Shown here piece after piece: positions 1 through 8,931 of a stretch of 64,000 bases of DNA (position 1 is its first letter; every line of letters begins with the position of its first letter). Below the pieces are notes generated by a model. That model worked only from the letters and a program-made list of their open reading frames with translations. It had not been told where the DNA came from and did no database searches. This stretch comes from Jeotgalicoccus coquinae (GTDB lineage Bacteria; Bacillota; Bacilli; Staphylococcales; Salinicoccaceae), in the NCBI RefSeq assembly GCF_014207425.1, contig NZ_JACHFF010000002.1, positions 248,001 to 312,000 on the forward strand. The letters are read 5' to 3'. The position numbers were made by a program, and so were the translations under genes.

Positions 1-54
1 GTTAAATATTGATAATATAATAAAGAAAGCAATTTACGAGAAGGATGGGATGTT

Positions 55-840
55 ATGAGACTTAAAAATAAAATCGCAGTCGTTACCGGGGGGAGTCAGG
101 GAATAGGACGCGGCGTCGTGCAAGTTTTTGCAGAAGAAGGAGCAAAAGTTGTTATTGCTGATATAGATGCTGAAGCAGGCGAAAACACTGTAAAAGATTT
201 AATTGATAAAAACCTCGATGTCCGTTTTCATAAAACAGATGTCAGTAATGAAGAAGATGTTAAAAGTTTAATTGAATACACGATAAATGAATTCGGAAAA
301 TTAGATGTTTTAGTAAATAACGCCGCAATTAATTTCCGAAAATCTGTGCACGAAACATCGCTCGAAGAATGGAACAATTTAATGGGAATAAATTTAACAG
401 GACCATTTCTGTGCAGCAAGTATGCTATACCTGAAATGCAGAAACAGGACACTTCATCGATTATCAACATGGTATCATGGCATGCTGAAACAACAATTAC
501 GAGGCTCGCAGCATATGCAAGTGCAAAAGGCGGACTGACAGCTTTAACACGTCAGATGGCACTCGATTACGGACAACATCAGATTCGTGTCAATGCAGTC
601 GGTCCAAGTTCTGTCGACACACCGCTTCTCCATAAAACTTTTGCAAGTCTCGAAAACCCGGAGAAATCATTTGAAGAATCATTGGCTTTCAATCCGATGG
701 GACGCGTCGGCACAGTCGACGATATCGCTAAAGCATGTCTATTTTTAGCGTCAGATGATTCAACTTACGTCAGCGGCCAGACCATACTGGTCGACGGCGG
801 ACAAAGCAACAAAATAGCGAGACCAATAGAATTTGACTGA
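55..840 (+). CDS. SDR family NAD(P)-dependent oxidoreductase
   Basis: Classical short-chain dehydrogenase of 261 residues, the usual family length, expected to be cytosolic. The Rossmann glycine motif TGGSQGIG is at residues 11-18, the NNA motif at 88-90, and the catalytic Ser141, Tyr154 and Lys158 have classical spacing (YASAK). The C-terminal DGG segment also fits. An AAGGATGG ribosome site lies about 6 bases before the ATG. It most resembles glucose-1-dehydrogenase-like SDRs, but the substrate cannot be told from sequence. It stands alone, followed by a two-copy repeat and a strong terminator. Confidence 0.9.
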   Translation: MRLKNKIAVVTGGSQGIGRGVVQVFAEEGAKVVIADIDAEAGENTVKDLIDKNLDVRFHKTDVSNEEDVKSLIEYTINEFGKLDVLVNNAAINFRKSVHETSLEEWNNLMGINLTGPFLCSKYAIPEMQKQDTSSIINMVSWHAETTITRLAAYASAKGGLTALTRQMALDYGQHQIRVNAVGPSSVDTPLLHKTFASLENPEKSFEESLAFNPMGRVGTVDDIAKACLFLASDDSTYVSGQTILVDGGQSNKIARPIEFD

Positions 841-853
841 TAAATAGGGGGGG

Positions 854-927
854 ACTACCATGTGAGCTTGACATCGTCATCCAAACGCTGCCGAACTACC
901 ATGTGAGCTCCACATCGTCATCCAAAC
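854..927. repeat. Two-copy 33-bp direct repeat, 41-bp period
   Basis: A 33-base unit beginning ACTACCATGTGAGCT and ending ACATCGTCATCCAAAC occurs at 854-886 and 895-927, with only two mismatches (869-870 versus 910-911). The 8-base gap differs in character. It lies just after the SDR stop and before a terminator. With only two units it is not a CRISPR array; its function is unknown. Confidence 0.75.
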
Positions 928-947
928 TCATTTTCTCCAAGCAAATA

Positions 948-990
948 CGGCTCAAAATCCTCATTCCAGGATTTTGAGCCGCTTCTTTAT
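948..990 (+). terminator. Intrinsic terminator, bidirectional position
   Basis: Perfect 14-bp stem (CGGCTCAAAATCCT with AGGATTTTGAGCCG) and a 6-base loop at 948-981, followed by a T-rich tract. It ends the SDR transcript and faces the convergent minus-strand pseudogene, whose stop codon lies in the T-tract. Confidence 0.85.
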
Positions 991-1377
991 TTTTTAGGCT
1001 GATAAAGCAGTGTCTGTACGAAAAATGCAACAAAACTTAAGAGCAATGTAACACCGCCACCGATGTAGACGATAAGTGTAACTGCAGCCGGAAGATTGAA
1101 TGACACAACATTAGTTAAGAACATTCCTAAAACCAGACCTGTCGTACCGATAATGGCAGACCAGACATGGAATTTCGATAATGCATTATATTTAACTTCA
1201 AATACTTTATAAAAAAATGGACCATGAGAATAAACTTAACCATCCCACGACTAAAATATGTGCGTGAATCGGTCTTAGTGCATATGATCCTGAACCTGCC
1301 ATATGTGCGCCCATTACAGAACCAATCAGCCCAAAAACTCCTGAGAATACGAGTAAAAGTTTAACTGGATTATTCAT
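987..1377 (-). pseudogene. Frameshifted 4-TM haem-oxidase-like small membrane protein
   Basis: Read on the minus strand from an ATG at 1377, with an AAAGGAAG ribosome site 6 bases upstream, the product is a hydrophobic protein of about 129 residues with roughly four membrane segments. It runs in frame for about 55 codons and then meets a stop just after a run of seven A's (plus strand 1211-1217). Taking the run as six restores the frame through to the stop at 987. The first half contains a His-rich motif (RPIHAHILVVGW) reminiscent of cytochrome-oxidase subunit-I-like small membrane proteins. The break may be a true mutation, phase variation in the homopolymer, or a sequencing error. Confidence 0.7.
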
Positions 1378-1470
1378 AATAACTTCCTTTCAGTGACTAT
1401 TTACCTTATATTCTATAATCGCAATATGAACAGAGTATGAACAGGATTGATAAAATAATATATAAATAAA

Positions 1471-1513
1471 GCCGCGTGTAACTTTCAGTTAGATACTGAG
1501 AGTTATACGCGGC
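1471..1513 (-). terminator. Terminator of the 24-residue peptide gene
   Basis: Stem GCCGCGT-TAACTTTCAG with its complement CTGAGAGTTA-ACGCGGC around a 7-base loop. On the minus strand it is followed by a T-rich stretch, 14 bases beyond the small ORF's stop codon. Confidence 0.75.
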
Positions 1514-1526
1514 AGTTTAAATTAGT

Positions 1527-1601
1527 TTATCTTAATCCAAGGAATGATAATACAGCTAAAATAACTACAATCAACCCAATAATATAAATAATATTTCTCA
1601 T
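1527..1601 (-). CDS. 24-residue hydrophobic membrane peptide
   Basis: Short ORF of 24 codons that encodes a single membrane-spanning helix: two basic/polar residues (MRN), then a continuous run of Ile/Val/Leu/Ala/Gly, ending in Arg. An AGGGGG ribosome site lies 8 bases before the ATG, and a dedicated hairpin terminator follows the stop at once, so it looks like a genuine monocistronic gene. Such peptides occur as membrane regulators or type I toxins; I do not recognise the family. I saw no antisense RNA gene, though none can be excluded by eye. Confidence 0.6.
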   Translation of the reverse strand: MRNIIYIIGLIVVILAVLSFLGLR

Positions 1602-1765
1602 TTTATTTGCCCCCTGTTATTGTCTTAAAAATTACATTCCCCGAACTTACCTCCTGAAAACATTAATTTTACTTCAGACCTGTCGTTCTGATTTCATACC
1701 TCTATAACAGGGTATGGTTTAAATATGCTTACTTACAGATAAATTTATATACAGAGGTGGATTTC

Positions 1766-4024
1766 ATGTCATATATACGCGTGCATGGTGCGAATCAAAA
1801 TAACTTAAAAAATGTGAGTGTCGATATTCCAAAACATCAGCTGACTGTCTTTACCGGTCGTTCGGGTTCAGGAAAGTCTTCACTTGTGTTCAACGTCCTG
1901 GCTGCGGAGTCCGAACGTCTCTTGAATGAGACTTACTCTAGTTACATCCAGCATCAGCTGACGCAATATGAAAAACCTGATGTCGACAGAATAGAGAATC
2001 TGCCGGTCTCAATGGTTATTAACCAGAAAAAACTCGGCGGCAATTCACGTTCAACAGTTGGCACAATTTCCGATATATATTCATCCGTTCGCTTATTATG
2101 GTCGCGCGTCGGCGCACCTTTTGTCGGTTATTCCAATGTTTTTTCATTTAATAACCCGAGCGGCATGTGCGAACGCTGTCAGGGTCTGGGTTATGTCGAA
2201 GATATCGATTTAAATGAACTGCTGGATTTTGATAAGTCTTTAAACGAAGATGCGATTAAATTCCCGTCATTCAGACCGGACAGCTGGAGAGGCAAGCGTT
2301 ACTTATACAGCGGGCTGTTCGATAACGATAAAAAACTGAAAGATTATACAAAGGAAGAAATGGATACATTTCTTTATACAAAACCGAGAAAGATTAAAAA
2401 TCCGCCGGATAACTGGCCGCGCACTGCGAAGTTTGAAGGGCTGATTCACCGCTTCCGGCGTTCATTCCTGCTTAATGATAACTTTGAAAAAAAACGTTTC
2501 TTAACAGATGTGAAACGTGTTGTTACCAGTCAGAAATGCCCGGACTGTGAAGGTAAACGACTGAACGATAAAGTTCTCAGCTGTAAAATTAACGGCGCAA
2601 GTATTGCTGACTTCACAGCATTATCAATTGATGATGCGATTAAGTTTCTTAAAGCGTTAAATGATGAGAAAGCTAAGTTTATCGTTAAACCGCTGCTTGA
2701 ACAGATGGAAGCTCTCGCTTATATCGGCTTAAATTATTTAACACTCAATCGTGAAACGCTGACATTGTCAGGCGGAGAATCGCAGCGCATTAAGCTTATC
2801 CGCCATCTGAACAGTCCTTTAACCGATCTGGTTTATATTATTGATGAGCCCAGTGTCGGACTCCATCCGGAAGATATAGAGAAAATTAATGAAATCATGC
2901 GTTCCATCCGTGATAAAGGCAATACCGTACTCATTGTCGAGCACGATCCTGATGTCATTCATATCGCCGATTATATTATCGATATCGGTCCAGGTGCCGG
3001 GCAGCACGGCGGAGAGATTATCTTTAACGGGACTTATGAAGAGCTGATGGAGACGGACACACCAACCAGTATTGCACTTAACCGGAAGCACAGACTGAAA
3101 GCAAATCCGCGTCAGCCTGAATCATTTATACAGCTGAAAAACATTACGAAAAATAACTTAAAAGATGTGTCTGTTGATATTCCAAAAGGACTGATGTCAG
3201 TCGTGACCGGAGTCGCCGGTTCAGGTAAAAGTACGCTGATTAAAACGGGACTCGGTAAATCGGAAGATGCGATATTTATAGATCAGAAAGCAGTGCAGGC
3301 GACAAACCGTTCCAATCTGCTGACTTATATGGATTTATTTGATGAAGTCCGGACATTCTTTAGTAAGCAGACGGGTTTAAGAAAAGGGATGTTCAGCTAT
3401 AACTCTGAAGGTGCCTGTCCTGAATGTAACGGTAAGGGTGTAATTAAAACAGAACTTGCCTTTATGGCAGACTTTTCACAGGTGTGTGAAGTGTGTAACG
3501 GCACGCGTTATAAACAGGAAGTACTTGAAGCGACTGTAAACGGCTATTCTATAGCGGATGTGCTGGCGCTGACTGTAGAAGAGGGCGTGGCGTTATTTAA
3601 AAATAACGAGAAAGTTGTATCGCGTCTTAGAAATCTGGAAGCCACAGGGCTTCATTATATGACACTTGGCCAATCTCTGGATACGCTGTCCGGCGGGGAA
3701 TTTCAGCGTCTGAAATTAAGCCGTTATTTAGACAGTAATGCACAAGATAAAGTATTTATTTTCGATGAACCGACAACAGGACTTCATGAAGATGATATTC
3801 CTGTGCTGCTGTCGTGTTTTGAACAATTAATTGAACAGAATAATACCGTCATTCTGATTGAACACAATCTGACGATGATGAGTCATGCAGACTGGATTAT
3901 CGATGTTGGCCCCGGCCCCGGCATGAGAGGCGGTAACATTTTATACAGCGGTGAGCCTGAAGGACTTCTGGATGTGGAAAATTCAGTCACGGCCGAGCAT
4001 CTGAAACGATATACAAAACAATAA
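1766..4024 (+). CDS. UvrA-like excinuclease ATPase (short, UvrA2 type)
   Basis: Tandem ABC ATPase of the UvrA family, 752 residues. Walker A motifs are GRSGSGKSS (31-39) and GVAGSGKST in the second half. Signatures are LSGGESQR and LSGGEFQR, and zinc-binding CxxC pairs (CERC, CPDC, CPEC, CEVC) precede each signature. Housekeeping UvrA is about 940 residues, so this is the shorter class thought to lack the UvrB-binding part, often linked to DNA-binding drug tolerance. A GTG at 1757 lies inside the AGAGGTGG ribosome site, so I place the start at the ATG 1766. It may share transcription with the flavin reductase 99 bases downstream. Confidence 0.92.
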   Translation: MSYIRVHGANQNNLKNVSVDIPKHQLTVFTGRSGSGKSSLVFNVLAAESERLLNETYSSYIQHQLTQYEKPDVDRIENLPVSMVINQKKLGGNSRSTVGTISDIYSSVRLLWSRVGAPFVGYSNVFSFNNPSGMCERCQGLGYVEDIDLNELLDFDKSLNEDAIKFPSFRPDSWRGKRYLYSGLFDNDKKLKDYTKEEMDTFLYTKPRKIKNPPDNWPRTAKFEGLIHRFRRSFLLNDNFEKKRFLTDVKRVVTSQKCPDCEGKRLNDKVLSCKINGASIADFTALSIDDAIKFLKALNDEKAKFIVKPLLEQMEALAYIGLNYLTLNRETLTLSGGESQRIKLIRHLNSPLTDLVYIIDEPSVGLHPEDIEKINEIMRSIRDKGNTVLIVEHDPDVIHIADYIIDIGPGAGQHGGEIIFNGTYEELMETDTPTSIALNRKHRLKANPRQPESFIQLKNITKNNLKDVSVDIPKGLMSVVTGVAGSGKSTLIKTGLGKSEDAIFIDQKAVQATNRSNLLTYMDLFDEVRTFFSKQTGLRKGMFSYNSEGACPECNGKGVIKTELAFMADFSQVCEVCNGTRYKQEVLEATVNGYSIADVLALTVEEGVALFKNNEKVVSRLRNLEATGLHYMTLGQSLDTLSGGEFQRLKLSRYLDSNAQDKVFIFDEPTTGLHEDDIPVLLSCFEQLIEQNNTVILIEHNLTMMSHADWIIDVGPGPGMRGGNILYSGEPEGLLDVENSVTAEHLKRYTKQ

Positions 4025-4123
4025 TCCGCTCTTGAGCAGAACTTTAGGATGGACAGATTAATTTGGTTATTATTTAATATTGTAATGTTATTTCACTTTA
4101 GTCTATTGGAGGATTTTACTTAT

Positions 4124-5248
4124 ATGAATAAGAAATATGAGACTTTGTTTGAAAAAGTCACACTTAAAAATGGAGTCGAATTAAAAAATAAATTTGCGCT
4201 TGGACCGATGACACACATTTCATCACATGATGACGGCACAATATCCGAGGCTGAACTTGAATATATGCGTCTCCGTTCCAAAGATGTCGGATTATCTATT
4301 TCCGCTGCATCGAATGTAACGGATCTCGGTAAGGCATTTCCGGGTCAGCCGTCGGTTGTCCGTGACACGGATATCGAAGGATTAACGCGTCTTGCTGATG
4401 TAATGAAAGAAAACGGAGCAAAAGCAATACTCCAAATTCACCACGGCGGTGCTCAGGCAATTCCGAGATTAACACCGGGGTCTGATTCTGCAGGACCAAG
4501 TCCAATTACTATACAGAGCTTTGATGAAACAGAACCCCACGATGTTCGTGAAATTACAGAAGAAGAAGTTCACGAAACGATTAAAGCATTCGGGAAAGCA
4601 ACACGCCGCGCTGCAGAAGCAGGCTTTGACGGTGTAGAAATACATGGTGCCAACCGCTATCTGATTCACCAGTTCGTATCACCGCATTTCAACAAACGTA
4701 CTGACGAATGGGGCAAGGACCCTTACAAGTTTGCGATGGAAGTGATCGATGCAGTAACGAAGGCGAAAGAACAGCATGCCAATGATGATTTCATTATCGG
4801 CTACCGTTTCTCACCGGAAGAAAAAGAGTCTCCGGGAATCACTATGGAAATCACTGAGGAATTAATCGGCAAACTGATTGAAAAACCGCTCGATTACCTG
4901 CACGTATCATTAAGCGAAGTGCACTCGAAAACACGCGAAGGTAAATATGCAGATACAGAACGTGTCGAACTGATTCATAAATGGATTGGCGGACACATAC
5001 CGCTGGTAGGAGTCGGTTCAGTATTTACAGCAGATCAGGCTCTGCGCGCCATTGAAGAAGGCAATATGGAAATGATCGCTCTCGGCAGAGTGATGCTTCT
5101 GGATTATAACTTTATCAGCAAAATCGAAGAAGGCAGAGAAGATGAGATTTTCGAATACTTTGACCGTGACAGAGAAGATAAATATAATCTCCCTGAACTG
5201 TTATGGAAACAGCTGGATAACGGCGTTTACCCAATGCCGAAAAAATAA
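4124..5248 (+). CDS. Old yellow enzyme family NAD(P)H-flavin oxidoreductase
   Basis: FMN-dependent TIM-barrel reductase of the old-yellow-enzyme/YqjM class, 374 residues. Visible hallmarks are the N-terminal LKNKFALGPMTH strand, the QIHHGGAQA motif, the FDGVEIHGANRYLIHQF active-site segment and the C-terminal GSVFTADQA and ALGRVML phosphate-binding loops. These enzymes reduce activated C=C bonds. An ATG further upstream (4049) would add 25 hydrophobic residues absent from the family; the start at 4124 has a GGAGG site 11 bases before it. Confidence 0.9.
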   Translation: MNKKYETLFEKVTLKNGVELKNKFALGPMTHISSHDDGTISEAELEYMRLRSKDVGLSISAASNVTDLGKAFPGQPSVVRDTDIEGLTRLADVMKENGAKAILQIHHGGAQAIPRLTPGSDSAGPSPITIQSFDETEPHDVREITEEEVHETIKAFGKATRRAAEAGFDGVEIHGANRYLIHQFVSPHFNKRTDEWGKDPYKFAMEVIDAVTKAKEQHANDDFIIGYRFSPEEKESPGITMEITEELIGKLIEKPLDYLHVSLSEVHSKTREGKYADTERVELIHKWIGGHIPLVGVGSVFTADQALRAIEEGNMEMIALGRVMLLDYNFISKIEEGREDEIFEYFDRDREDKYNLPELLWKQLDNGVYPMPKK

Positions 5249-5260
5249 TATCAGAACAAA

Positions 5261-5295
5261 AAACAACCCGGACATAACTTTCCAGGTTGTTTTTA
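5261..5295. terminator. Bidirectional terminator
   Basis: Stem AAACAACC/GGTTGTTT between convergent genes, with A-run before and T-run after, so it can serve both strands. Confidence 0.6.
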
Positions 5296-5298
5296 TAA

Positions 5299-6219
5299 TC
5301 AAAAATCGTTTTTCCTATTGCGCTTTCTCCACATCAATTCAATATATCCTGTTCCAAACAGGACACCGATAACAACCAGTACAAATCCTGCGATTTGCGA
5401 ACTGCTGATTGTTTCATTTAAAAATATCATCGAGAAAATCACACCGAAGAATGGCACGAAGTTATTAAAGATAACCGTTTGTCCAGCGCCTATTTCTTTA
5501 ATAGCTGAATTGTACACAATATAGCCGAAGCCGGTGACGATAATACCTGACAGCACAAACAGCAGATATACATACGGTTCTGCTGAGAACATCTTGCTGA
5601 TACCCCCGGGTTCGACGATAAAGCTCACAATAACCAGGCCGATTGAACCTGTTAAAAACATCATTGCTGTCGTTTGAGTCGGGCTCAGTGTCATCGTTAC
5701 TTTTTTTATAAATATAAAACTCAGTGCCTGTGTAAACATCGATATAAATATCAGTATTTCACCCAGTGAGAAGTTAAAGTTTTTAAAGGACTCTCCCTGG
5801 ATAAAAAATACGCCAGCCAGGGCAATCAGTATACCGAGTATTCTTGCCGGAGTCAGTTTTTCACCGAGAAATATAACTGCCATTACCGCAGTTGTTAAAG
5901 GTACCAGCGCAAGAATTAATGCTGCATTTGAAGCTTCGATCATCGTCAGCGATATTGCAAGCAGTGCATGGTGCAGTATCACTCCGAAGACCATCCCGAG
6001 CAGCATATACTTCCATTCGTATCCGGTCATTTTCCGTATCGAACGCGAGAGTATCAAAATGGTCATCGTTGTAATTCCTGCAAGCATTACCCGAAAAGCA
6101 GTCATCGTTGCCGGAGGCAGTTCCGTCACCAGCACTTTAAGAATAACTATATTTATTCCCCATAAAACCATAATCGTAAAGACCAATGAATAGATTAGTA
6201 TCTGTCTTTTCTGATTCAC
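5299..6219 (-). CDS. DMT (EamA) family transporter
   Basis: Ten-helix drug/metabolite transporter with two EamA repeats, 306 residues, in the cytoplasmic membrane. Conserved EamA features include LWGINIVILKV near the N-terminus, the Glu-containing segment ending repeat one (FLGEKLTP) and its counterpart in repeat two (FLNETISSSQ). Substrate is unknown; relatives export metabolites or amino acids. An ATG at 6225 directly abuts the GGAGGG ribosome site, so the GTG at 6219, about 6 bases away, is the more likely start. Confidence 0.88.
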   Translation of the reverse strand: MNQKRQILIYSLVFTIMVLWGINIVILKVLVTELPPATMTAFRVMLAGITTMTILILSRSIRKMTGYEWKYMLLGMVFGVILHHALLAISLTMIEASNAALILALVPLTTAVMAVIFLGEKLTPARILGILIALAGVFFIQGESFKNFNFSLGEILIFISMFTQALSFIFIKKVTMTLSPTQTTAMMFLTGSIGLVIVSFIVEPGGISKMFSAEPYVYLLFVLSGIIVTGFGYIVYNSAIKEIGAGQTVIFNNFVPFFGVIFSMIFLNETISSSQIAGFVLVVIGVLFGTGYIELMWRKRNRKNDF

Positions 6220-6346
6220 CTGCATCCCTCCGGGACTTGTTTTATATTTATTCAGATTAAGTATGCCATAAAGAGCCCGTACTGCTTAACTTTAATCATC
6301 GTAATGCGCAGCGTTATTTTATAACGCTATACATTACACGTTTAAT

Positions 6347-8011
6347 CTATGGGTTTTCATCGACTTTTATTCTTGCTTTTTTATAAACTGCTTCAGGAAA
6401 TCCATACAGTCTCAACAGTTCAATTGCGTTCGAACTCGTCGCAATTCCATCTTTAATTTTGTAGTCAAATTCGATATCATCTTCAATCAGCGTTTCACTG
6501 AAGTGATAGAAATCCAGTTCACCATCCAGCAGATCTGTCAGTTCCATATCATGTGTTGCTGCAATTAAATTAACGTTTTCCTGTTCATGCAGATAGCGTA
6601 AAAACGATTCTCCTGCAGCAAGTCTTTCTATCGTATTTGTCCCTTTGAATATTTCATCGATAATACAGTAAACCGTCCCGTCAAATTCTTCAATTTCATC
6701 CACAATACGTTTTAATGATTTTACTTCACTGATAAAGTAACTGTCTCCTTCAATAACACTGTCGGTAATTTCCATCGACGATATCACTTTACCGGGAGTG
6801 TAATTAAACACTGTACTGGTTGAAGTATTCAGTCCGTTACTCGTTATAACGTTTACACCAAGTGCTTTCATAAATGTAGACTTACCTGCAGCATTAGACC
6901 CTGTCAGTAAAATATCATTCGTAAAATTAAGCTCATTATCCACCGCATCTGAAACGAGCGGGTGGTACAGTCCTTCTGTTTTTAAAGGTGTATTTTCTGC
7001 AGAAGGGACTGTGTAATACGGCAGCATTTCTCTCCACATTGCAAGACTGTAATGCATATCGAGGTCAGCGGTATAACGCCAGCCTGCTTTATATAAGTCA
7101 TAGTTTTTGTTCAGCGTTCCGTGAGCAGCATGATACAGATGGTAATCAATTAAAAACATGAGTTTAAATGCTGCGAAAATTTGCACAGCCATATTCATTT
7201 CACCTGCACTATCATCATTCACAAACAGCGGACTGATAAAAGACAGCCTTTTTAAACCTTTACTATTAAATCTGGAATTCAAATTACCCGCAGTAACGAT
7301 AATGTTAATCGCGTAAAAAATATCACCGTAATCAAGACCTGTCGAACCTTTATGTTTATGCGAGAAGTATGCGTTTAACCCGAATCCTCCTAAAATCAGC
7401 AGCAGTGAAATATAAGGATTTATGAAAAAGAGTAATACTCCGATAATCGGCATAAAAGATAACAATATAAACAGCGGGTTATATTTTTTAACAGGCATAA
7501 ATTCATACATGAATTTACTCGTATTTGAGTTGCCTGATCTGCCAAGTTTAGCCAGACGGTAAGAAACATCTTTCCGAAATTCCTCATCCCTTTTAATCTT
7601 AAGGAGCAGTTCTTCATCTATATTATTGTGTTCCTGTGCATTGCGCAGCGCAGCATACAGATTCTCCGTGCCAATCGTCGTAAATGTATAATTCATTTTC
7701 TCAAGCAGTCTGCCGATATCAAGGTCATTCCATGTTTCATCATCGACAATATTACGGTCTTCTGTATGCTCATTTTCTATAATATTAACGAAGTAATTAT
7801 GATAGTGAATATAATATTCCGGCTTGGTTTCAAGCCTTTCTCGGCTGCTCCATAAAGTTTCTATATCTTTTTTCAGTTTAAAGTGTTCATAGATTTTTAT
7901 AATCAGTGAAACAATCATAATTAAAAACATAACAATGATAAATAGGTACAGTGTCTGAATGCTGATCACCCTTCTTTTTGATGTGCAATTATTTAATAAT
8001 AATTTTATCAT
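6347..8011 (-). CDS. Membrane-anchored MutS-family ATPase
   Basis: 554 residues with an N-terminal membrane helix (about 20-43), a second pair of helices near 175-215 and a C-terminal MutS domain V ATPase with Walker A TGSNAAGKST, a Walker B-like CIIDEIF and the ATHDMEL segment. The mismatch-recognition domains of true MutS are absent, so a role in ordinary mismatch repair is unlikely; the family is common in Firmicutes and uncharacterised. The start is uncertain. ATG 8011 has no ribosome site, whereas a strong AGAAGGGTGATC sequence overlaps an in-frame GTG (7969) and precedes an in-frame ATT (7960) at ideal spacing. Confidence 0.82.
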   Translation of the reverse strand: MIKLLLNNCTSKRRVISIQTLYLFIIVMFLIMIVSLIIKIYEHFKLKKDIETLWSSRERLETKPEYYIHYHNYFVNIIENEHTEDRNIVDDETWNDLDIGRLLEKMNYTFTTIGTENLYAALRNAQEHNNIDEELLLKIKRDEEFRKDVSYRLAKLGRSGNSNTSKFMYEFMPVKKYNPLFILLSFMPIIGVLLFFINPYISLLLILGGFGLNAYFSHKHKGSTGLDYGDIFYAINIIVTAGNLNSRFNSKGLKRLSFISPLFVNDDSAGEMNMAVQIFAAFKLMFLIDYHLYHAAHGTLNKNYDLYKAGWRYTADLDMHYSLAMWREMLPYYTVPSAENTPLKTEGLYHPLVSDAVDNELNFTNDILLTGSNAAGKSTFMKALGVNVITSNGLNTSTSTVFNYTPGKVISSMEITDSVIEGDSYFISEVKSLKRIVDEIEEFDGTVYCIIDEIFKGTNTIERLAAGESFLRYLHEQENVNLIAATHDMELTDLLDGELDFYHFSETLIEDDIEFDYKIKDGIATSSNAIELLRLYGFPEAVYKKARIKVDENP

Positions 8012-8085
8012 TAATATGAAAATATACTACATTATAAACCGTATATGTAAAGTTATAAAATAAATACTATATTTATAAACTGTCC

Positions 8086-8103
8086 AACTATTCCGGATAG
8101 TTC
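8086..8103. promoter_or_regulatory. Palindrome in divergent promoter region
   Basis: AACTAT-T-CCGGATAGTT is a near-perfect inverted repeat in the gap between the divergent MutS-like and DUF554 genes. Its right half (CCGGATAGTTCATTT) recurs in the hairpin at 37337-37351. It could be an operator or a repeat fragment. Confidence 0.35.
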
Positions 8104-8174
8104 ATTTAATATATAACCCCCGTAGCCGTTATGATATATTAGGTTAGATATTTATGGATTCGGGGGAATTGGCC

Positions 8175-8909
8175 ATGGCGCTGTTTGGAACAATCGTAGA
8201 TGCACTCGCTATTATTTTAGGCAGCATCATCGGTCTTTTTTGGAGAAATATTAATGAGAATATGAAATCTACTATCCTTCAGGCACTGTCCATTACAGTA
8301 CTTGTGATCGGGATTGATATGGCGCTCGAAGCGAACAATATACTTATCGTAGTCGTAGCCAGTCTCGCACTTGGTTCAATGCTTGGTGAAAAGTGGGATA
8401 TAGAAGATAAAATGAATCATTTCGGCATCTGGCTCGAAACAAAAACAGGAGCAAGCGAAGGCGGCGCAGCCGCTGCTTTTGTTACTGCAACTCTAGTATA
8501 TGTAGTAGGTGCTGTAAGCATCATCGGTGCCCTCGACAGCGGACTTAGAAATGATCACACTGTTTTATTAACAAAAGCATTAATCGACGGTGTTCTCGCT
8601 ATTTTCCTGACTTCGACGATGGGAATCGGGATTATGTTCTCAGCAATCTCCGTATTTCTGTTCCAGGGAGCGATTGCATTATCAGCATCTCAAATCAACC
8701 GTTTTATACAGCCTGATCTGATGGATGATATTATTATCGCTATAACAGGGACAGGCGGCATTATGATTATTGCAATTGGAATCAGACTGATCGGCCTGAT
8801 GAACATAAGGGTAGCCAATATGCTGCCTGCAATATTATTTGCAGTGCTGTTTGTAGTCATTCAATATTACTGGGAAACTATCAGTTTATTCTTTGTACAA
8901 ATGTTCTAG
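8175..8909 (+). CDS. DUF554 family membrane protein (YqgA/YdfK type)
   Basis: Polytopic membrane protein of 244 residues with about seven helices and the family N-terminus (ALFGTIVDALAIILGSIIG). The conserved GSMLGE segment and the central AALVYVVGAVSIIGAL-like helix also fit DUF554. Function is unknown. The upstream ATG at 8154 reads through the CGGGGGAA ribosome site, so the start is taken as ATG 8175. A Nudix gene follows 22 bases later on the same strand. Confidence 0.85.
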   Translation: MALFGTIVDALAIILGSIIGLFWRNINENMKSTILQALSITVLVIGIDMALEANNILIVVVASLALGSMLGEKWDIEDKMNHFGIWLETKTGASEGGAAAAFVTATLVYVVGAVSIIGALDSGLRNDHTVLLTKALIDGVLAIFLTSTMGIGIMFSAISVFLFQGAIALSASQINRFIQPDLMDDIIIAITGTGGIMIIAIGIRLIGLMNIRVANMLPAILFAVLFVVIQYYWETISLFFVQMF

Positions 8910-8931
8910 CTGCTGAGGAGATGAGAATGTT

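Noticed and set aside
854-927. Possible CRISPR array
   Set aside because: Only two units with an 8-base gap, no cas genes; spacers are normally about 30 bases.
1757-1765. GTG start for the UvrA-like gene
   Set aside because: The GTG is part of the AGAGGTGG ribosome site; ATG 1766 is correctly spaced.
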